Shown here: positions 59,118 through 64,000 of the stretch, piece after piece
How the letters are laid out: each line of letters opens with the position of its first letter
How positions within the stretch are numbered: position 1 is the stretch's first letter
NCBI GenBank assembly: GCA_963807225.1
Contig: CAWEAD010000010.1
Location: 192,371-256,370, forward strand
Origin: JAGVGT01 sp963807225
Lineage (GTDB): Bacteria; Desulfobacterota; Desulfobulbia; Desulfobulbales; JAGXFP01
Reading direction: 5' to 3'
DNA length: 64,000 nucleotides
The notes under the pieces: generated by a model
The model's database searches: none
What the model was told of the DNA's origin: nothing
The model's input: only the letters and a program-made list of their open reading frames with translations
Program-made: the position numbers and the translations under genes

Positions 59118-61864
59118 ATGAACTCGATTTGCGAACCCGAAATCTCATGCCACCTTCTTCCGTTTCCGATTTTGTGGAAACAGCAGGTTGAATCAACACC
59201 CGGTGCGGTTGCCGTTGTTACCGAGCTCCGACAATGGACCTATGAGGAGTTGGACTACAAAGCTGATGCCATAGCCGTCTCGCTGCTTCGGCAGGGCGTT
59301 CGCCGTGGAAAATGCGTTGGCTTGTGTCTGGATCGGTCTTGCGAAGCCATCGCGGCGATGATTGGTGTGATGAAAGCGGGAGCTGCCTTCGTGCCGTTGG
59401 ATCCGCAGTATCCCCCAGATCGCTTGCAGTACATGCTCAGAGATGCTGAGATCAATTTTGTGATCGGCGACCCTGCTTATCGAGAGCTTTTTGATTCGAC
59501 TTCAGATCAAACAGCGCCGTCATTGAGTCTCTGTTGGTTGAGCCCATGCGGCGCCCATTCGAAGAGTGCGGACGTTTGTGCTCCTGTTGCTGGCAGGCCT
59601 GCGGATTCGATCCCAACGACCACACGGAAGTCAAACGAGACCAGGCCCGAACTGCGGGGCGATGACATTGCCTATGTGATGTATACGTCGGGGTCGACCG
59701 GCAAACCCAAGGGCGTCGTTATTTCTCATCGTGCCTTGACGACCTACTGTCTTGCCGACATTGAATGCTACAGAGTCACGTCATCCGACCGGACGCTACA
59801 ATTTTCAACCCTGAACTTTGATATCGCCATCGAGGAAATCTTTCCGCCGTTGCTTGCCGGAGGCTGCGTTGTCGTGCGTCCGAGCTATCGAGAAGGCACA
59901 GGGGATGAGTTATCCTCCCTTATTGACCGATTTTCGGTAACCGCCATCCATTTGGCCACCGCTTATTGGCATAGCTGGGTCGACCTGATGCTTGCCATCG
60001 GCACGGCCGTGCCGCGTTCGCTACGACTAATGATTGTTACCGGCGAAAAGGTTTCCATTGAACATTATCGTCGATGGCAATCGCTGTGTGACCATGACGT
60101 GCTTTGGTGCAACGCTTATGGTCCGACCGAAGCGACCGTTACCGCGACGGTCTTTATTCCTGACGAACATTTTGACTCATCGGAGTGTCCAGCGACGAAC
60201 ATGCCGATCGGTCGTCCGCTGCCTCGATACGAAGCTTACGTGCTTGACGAGCATATGGCGGAGGTCCCCGAAGGAGAAACCGGCCAGCTCTATTTGGCTG
60301 GCCCTGCGCTGGCCGAAGGATACCTTAATCGACCGGATTTGACTGAAGCAGTGTTCGTCAACGCTGAACTTAACGGGCAATTGCGGCGTCTCTACAAGAC
60401 GGGAGATCTCGCTCGGTGGCTTCCCGATGGCAACCTTGATTTTGGCGGTCGAATCGACCATCAAATCAAACTTGGCTCTTATCGTGTTGAGCCCGCGGAA
60501 ATCGAAGCGGCGATCAATACATATGCCGGCATAAACGAATCACTGATTAAGTACGACGAAGTAGACGGTCAAAAGTATCTGGTCGCCTATGTGGCCATTG
60601 GAAAACAAACCGGGGGGGGGATGCGCGTGACATACAGACGAAGCATGCGACGGCTTTGGCCGCTCATCTTCGCGAGACGTTACCTGTGTATATGATTCCA
60701 ACGCGCTATGTTTTTATTGACAAGTTTCCCAAGACGATCAACGGAAAAATCGATCGCGAGACTTTGCCCGATCCTGGCTCTGCGTGCGTTGCAAGCGATT
60801 CTCGTTATGAAGCGCCCCAAAACGAGCGTCAGCGCTATATGGCTGGTCTTTGGCAAGACGTTCTTAACGTGCCGCAAATTGGTATCCATGACGATTTTTT
60901 CTTGCTTGGCGGAAGCTCACTGCTTGTGCCGCGGGTTGTTGCTAAGGTGGCAACCGACTTGGGGGTTGTTTTGCCAGTTCGCGACTTTTTTGCAAACCCA
61001 ACCGTAGCAACTCTTTCAAATCATTTGAACGCATTGTTGTCTGGTAACCATAATACTTTTCAAACCGATGAGCTTTATTCGACGTCTATTCTCGACCGAT
61101 TGCCGATCGTTAAACCCATGTTCATTGAATCGGCTGCCGGTCGGCTTTACTCGGTTCATTACCAATCGCGGTCGGTCCGCAAGGAGCACGCAATACTTTT
61201 TGCGCATTCGCTTGGCCATGAGTACGTTCGAGCTCATCGCAACTTACAACAACTTGCCGTGGCACTATGCGGCAGAGGATTCGACGTCGTTCGCTTTGAT
61301 TATATGGGGACGGGCGACTCGGATGGTTTGTCCGAGGAAGTGAACGCTGAAACGATGGGAAGCGACTTGTTGAACGTTCGTCAGTATATTATAGACCAGA
61401 CCAACACCAAGAGAGTCTCGTTGGTTGGGCTTAGACTTGGCGCAACCGTGGCGACTCACTTCCGCGAAGCTTTTCAGTACATGGTGCTTTGGGATCCAGT
61501 TCCCAGCGGCAAATCATTTTTGGAACTGCTTGATCGTTTTCATCGTTATGCCTTGACCTCGGAAATAAGATTTTATCCCATTCGCGCTGACACCGACGAG
61601 AACCAACGCTACGGTCATCGCATGAATGAGCGCAAACGCGCAAGCTTTGCTGAATTAAAAATCAATACTTCCATACAAGACTGCGATATCGTTCTAAGCA
61701 AGGATGAGGTCTCCCCTGTTATCGACACCGTAGCGGCAACCAATCGAATTCATCGAGTGGGAGATGAAATTCTTTGGAACGACCCCTTGTACGCTGAGAG
61801 CGCGTTTTCGTCACCCGAAGCGTTTAGGGTCATCTTAAACCTCTTCGACGAGATGACACCTTGA
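59118..61864 (+). CDS. NRPS-like adenylation-carrier protein fused to an exosortase-A-type hydrolase, one frameshift
   Basis: Joined across a run of nine G at 60612-60620, this is about 915 residues. The adenylation domain covers about 10-510 (MYTSGSTGKPKGVVISH, LNFDIAIEEIFPPL, NAYGPTEATVTA, YKTGDLARW, GRIDHQIKLGSYRVEP, NGKIDRETLP). The carrier domain follows (DDFFLLGGSSLL, Ser for phosphopantetheine). An alpha/beta hydrolase of the exosortase-A hydrolase-2 type ends the protein (LFAHSLGHEY, FDYMGTGDSDG, VSLVGLRLGATVA). The pocket keeps the Asp that contacts the amino group of alpha-amino acids (FDIAIEE). With an EctB-like aminotransferase next door, diaminobutyrate is a candidate substrate; this is inference. 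No Shine-Dalgarno is visible. An upstream ATG at 59031 is possible. Confidence 0.8.
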
Positions 61865-62733
61865 ACGAATCTGCGATAGCCTTTGGACGGTACAATCAGC
61901 TGATGGGAGTTTGGAATGAACCTGATGAGCGTCGGTACAATACCGGGGTGATTTTTGTGACTTCCGGCGTGCTGCATCATTGCGGCCCGTTTCGACTCCA
62001 CGTTGATGCGGCACGCGAGCTTGCGAACCAGGGAATTGCATCCTTGCGTTTCGATTTGTCCGGGATCGGTGAGAGTTTGGCTGTCGGCAGCCGGGGCGCC
62101 TCGCTCGATCGCGCGGCCAGTGAAATTCGCGAGGCGATAGACTGGATTGGCAACGTGACCGATAAAAGTTGCAACGGGAAAATAGAAAAGGTTATCCTTT
62201 TCGGTTTGTGTAGCGGAGCTGACGATTCTCTACACGCGGCATCTTTTGAGGGGCGAGTCGTTGGCGTGATTGCGATGGACGGCTGTGGGTACCGCACTCC
62301 GATGTATTACATTCACCGCGCTTTAAAGTTCTACCTGCCACGTGTTTTAAGCCTGGCAAAATGGAAAGGGCTTTGGCGTCGACATAGAGGCAAAAATGCG
62401 GTGCCGAGGAGTTTGCAGCCTGGTGATGACGTCCGTGAGTTCCCATCACATGAAAACGCCCGGCAAATCCTAAAAGCACTGCTGCAACGCGATGTTCGCC
62501 TTCACTTCATTTACACCAGCGGAGTGGGCCAGTATTATAACTACAATGGTCAATTTCAGGCGATGTTTCCAAAATTGTACCAAGATCGCCGGCTGACTCA
62601 TCGTTTTTTTGCTGACATGGACCATGTCGCATTTTTGTGCGAAGACCGAGCCAGACTCGTCAGCCACATCACACAGGTCGCAGCAAGGATCGCCGAGGCC
62701 AACGAAGGGGGACTCGAGGCTTCACACAGTTAA
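61861..62733 (+). CDS. Exosortase-A-associated hydrolase-1-like alpha/beta hydrolase
   Basis: A 290-residue alpha/beta hydrolase. The nucleophile-elbow position reads FGLCSGADDS (Cys or Ser), the oxyanion region VTSGVLHHCGPFRLHVDAAR, then LRFDLSGIGES, and a late His in MDHVAFLCED. These features match the hydrolase-1 type often found beside AMP-forming ligases in exosortase-A polysaccharide loci. The TTG start overlaps the previous stop (TTGA); an ATG at 61903 is an alternative. It probably acts on the carrier-bound product. Confidence 0.72.
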   Translation: MNESAIAFGRYNQLMGVWNEPDERRYNTGVIFVTSGVLHHCGPFRLHVDAARELANQGIASLRFDLSGIGESLAVGSRGASLDRAASEIREAIDWIGNVTDKSCNGKIEKVILFGLCSGADDSLHAASFEGRVVGVIAMDGCGYRTPMYYIHRALKFYLPRVLSLAKWKGLWRRHRGKNAVPRSLQPGDDVREFPSHENARQILKALLQRDVRLHFIYTSGVGQYYNYNGQFQAMFPKLYQDRRLTHRFFADMDHVAFLCEDRARLVSHITQVAARIAEANEGGLEASHS

Positions 62734-62758
62734 CTTTTTACGTCAGCAGGAACGATAG

Positions 62759-64000
62759 ATGAACGATCCGATTGAAACAAACGAATCGAACGTACGCAGT
62801 TACGCCAAGCTGTTTCCGGCCGTATTCGATACGGCGCGAGATTCGCGGCTATGGGATACCCAAGGGAAAGAGTACATCGACTTTTTCTGTGGTGCCGGCT
62901 CGCTTAACTATGGGCACAATCCGCCATCGGTTAAACAAGCTCTCATCGAGTACCTGCGTCATGACGGTATCATGCATTCGCTCGACATGGTGACTGCAGC
63001 CAAGGTTCAATTTGTACAAAAATTCAATGAAGTTATTCTCGGCCCCCGAGGTCTTGACTACCGGTTGCAGTTTACCGGCCCAACAGGAACTAACGCGGTC
63101 GAAGCTGCAATTAAATTAGCACGCAAACAAACGGGACGTTCTCACATAGTCGCCTTCACGCGTGCCTATCATGGACACACCCTGGGAGCGCTCGCATTGA
63201 CCGCGAACCAGTATTACCACAACGACGTCTTTGGGTCGCACAACAACGTCACCCATCTGCCATATGATGGATATTTGGGTGACTTCGATACTTCCGCCAT
63301 TCTGGGGAAAATGCTCGCTGATCCAAGCAGCGGTTTGCCGTTGCCCGCAGCGGTCGTGCTGGAAACCTTGCAATGCGAAGGGGGAATCAACGTGGCAAGT
63401 TGTTCCTGGTTGCGACGTGTCGCAGAGCTTTGCCGGGTTCACGACATTCGGTTGATTATAGATGATATCCAGGTCGGCAATGGTCGCACGGGAAAGTTCT
63501 TCAGTTTTGAACACGCCGATATCATTCCCGATCTCGTTTGTTTGTCCAAATCGATTGGTGGTGGATTGCCGCTGTCGTTGGTGCTGATTCGACCCGATCT
63601 CGATGTTTGGAAATGCGGCGAACATACCGGAACGTTTCGCGGCAACAATTTGGCATTCGTCGCCGGTGCCGCCGTGCTCGATCACTGGCTTGACCCTATG
63701 TTCGAACAATCAATCACTGATCGCGGCAACATTGTTCACGCTCACCTTAGCGACCTGCTGACTCGTTATCCTGGTCGTACAATTGCGCTTCGCGGTCGCG
63801 GTATGATTTGGGGTTTGGATGTCGGCAGGGGCGTATTGGCGCGACAGATCATAGATCAAGTATTTAAGGACGGTTTAATACTTGAAGCTTCGGGATCGGA
63901 CGATCACGTTTTAAAGATAATGCCGGCGCTAACCATCGATACCGAAACTCTTTGTCAGGGATTGCAGCGATTGGAAAACGCTGTCGATGCAGTGCTCGGA
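62759..64000 (+). CDS. EctB-like diaminobutyrate-2-oxoglutarate aminotransferase, 3' partial
   Basis: PLP-dependent class III aminotransferase expected to make L-2,4-diaminobutyrate from aspartate semialdehyde with glutamate. The frame is open for 414 codons to the window end. Family features are IDFFCGAGSLNYGHN, FTGPTGTNAVEAAIKLARK, HLPYDGYLG, LIIDDIQVGNGRTG, the PLP lysine in CLSKSIGGGLPLSL and HTGTFRGNNLAF, all close to EctB and RhbA. No ectA or ectC is visible upstream, so ectoine synthesis is not supported. It lies 25 bases after the hydrolase, in the same cluster. Confidence 0.9.
   Translation, partial: MNDPIETNESNVRSYAKLFPAVFDTARDSRLWDTQGKEYIDFFCGAGSLNYGHNPPSVKQALIEYLRHDGIMHSLDMVTAAKVQFVQKFNEVILGPRGLDYRLQFTGPTGTNAVEAAIKLARKQTGRSHIVAFTRAYHGHTLGALALTANQYYHNDVFGSHNNVTHLPYDGYLGDFDTSAILGKMLADPSSGLPLPAAVVLETLQCEGGINVASCSWLRRVAELCRVHDIRLIIDDIQVGNGRTGKFFSFEHADIIPDLVCLSKSIGGGLPLSLVLIRPDLDVWKCGEHTGTFRGNNLAFVAGAAVLDHWLDPMFEQSITDRGNIVHAHLSDLLTRYPGRTIALRGRGMIWGLDVGRGVLARQIIDQVFKDGLILEASGSDDHVLKIMPALTIDTETLCQGLQRLENAVDAVLG

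Noticed and set aside
62759..64000. Ectoine biosynthesis assignment from the EctB-like gene
   Set aside because: No ectA or ectC lies before it, and the upstream genes are adenylation/hydrolase genes, so a different use of diaminobutyrate is more likely.

Overview
The window reads as chromosomal DNA of a metal- or electrode-respiring deltaproteobacterium of the Desulfuromonadales/Geobacter type. The evidence is the density of c-type cytochromes (about 97 heme-attachment motifs after frame correction), a sigma-54/NtrC circuit, a GEMM riboswitch in front of an OmcS-like cytochrome, type III glutamine synthetase, superoxide reductase and FolE2. This is inference from gene content; no rRNA or tRNA was seen.

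Layout. 0-4.3 kb: glnN (frame-broken), a periplasmic superoxide reductase, a TVP38-type membrane protein and an ArfB-like release factor. 4.3-12.6 kb: housekeeping genes on the minus strand (glyS, folE2, a lone receiver protein, galT, dksA, moaC, dnaJ, rpoZ, purA). 12.7-15.2 kb: tatB, tatC and a pseudouridine synthase. 15.7-24.4 kb, minus strand: an octaheme cytochrome, then an eight-gene operon for a Rieske/cytochrome b quinol-oxidising complex with multiheme cytochromes and a cupredoxin. A good sigma-54 promoter precedes this operon. 24.8-28.8 kb: a divergent histidine kinase with a CxxCH motif in its sensor domain, its sigma-54-activating response regulator, and a convergent receiver-PilZ protein.

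28.8-49.8 kb is the most striking region. A perfect sigma-54 promoter and a GEMM-I riboswitch, with A at the position that selects cGAMP, precede an OmcS-like cytochrome. Then follow an outer-membrane beta-barrel, three CsgG/LpoB-like proteins, a SurA/PpiC-type prolyl isomerase, 26-heme and 16-heme cytochromes, a second OmcS-like cytochrome, three beta-propeller proteins, and decaheme and octaheme cytochromes. A convergent resB (cytochrome c maturation) lies at the end. I read this as a candidate extracellular cytochrome filament and trans-outer-membrane electron-conduit locus. Almost every gene here is broken by single-base indels, yet the heme motifs survive when frames are joined. I therefore favour sequence error over decay, so many boundaries are approximate.

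51.8-58.7 kb: a surface-polysaccharide region (membrane/TPR protein, flippase, methyltransferase, polysaccharide deacetylase, glycosyltransferase). 59.1-64.0 kb: a compositionally different cluster with an NRPS-like adenylation-carrier-hydrolase fusion, a second exosortase-A-type hydrolase and an EctB-like diaminobutyrate aminotransferase running off the window. It is probably a small acquired pathway that activates an amino acid on a carrier protein.

Proposed working model: the heme-sensing kinase and NtrC-type regulator drive sigma-54 promoters for the inner-membrane quinol oxidase (minus strand) and possibly the outer-surface cytochrome locus (plus strand). The cyclic-dinucleotide riboswitch adds a second control on the latter.
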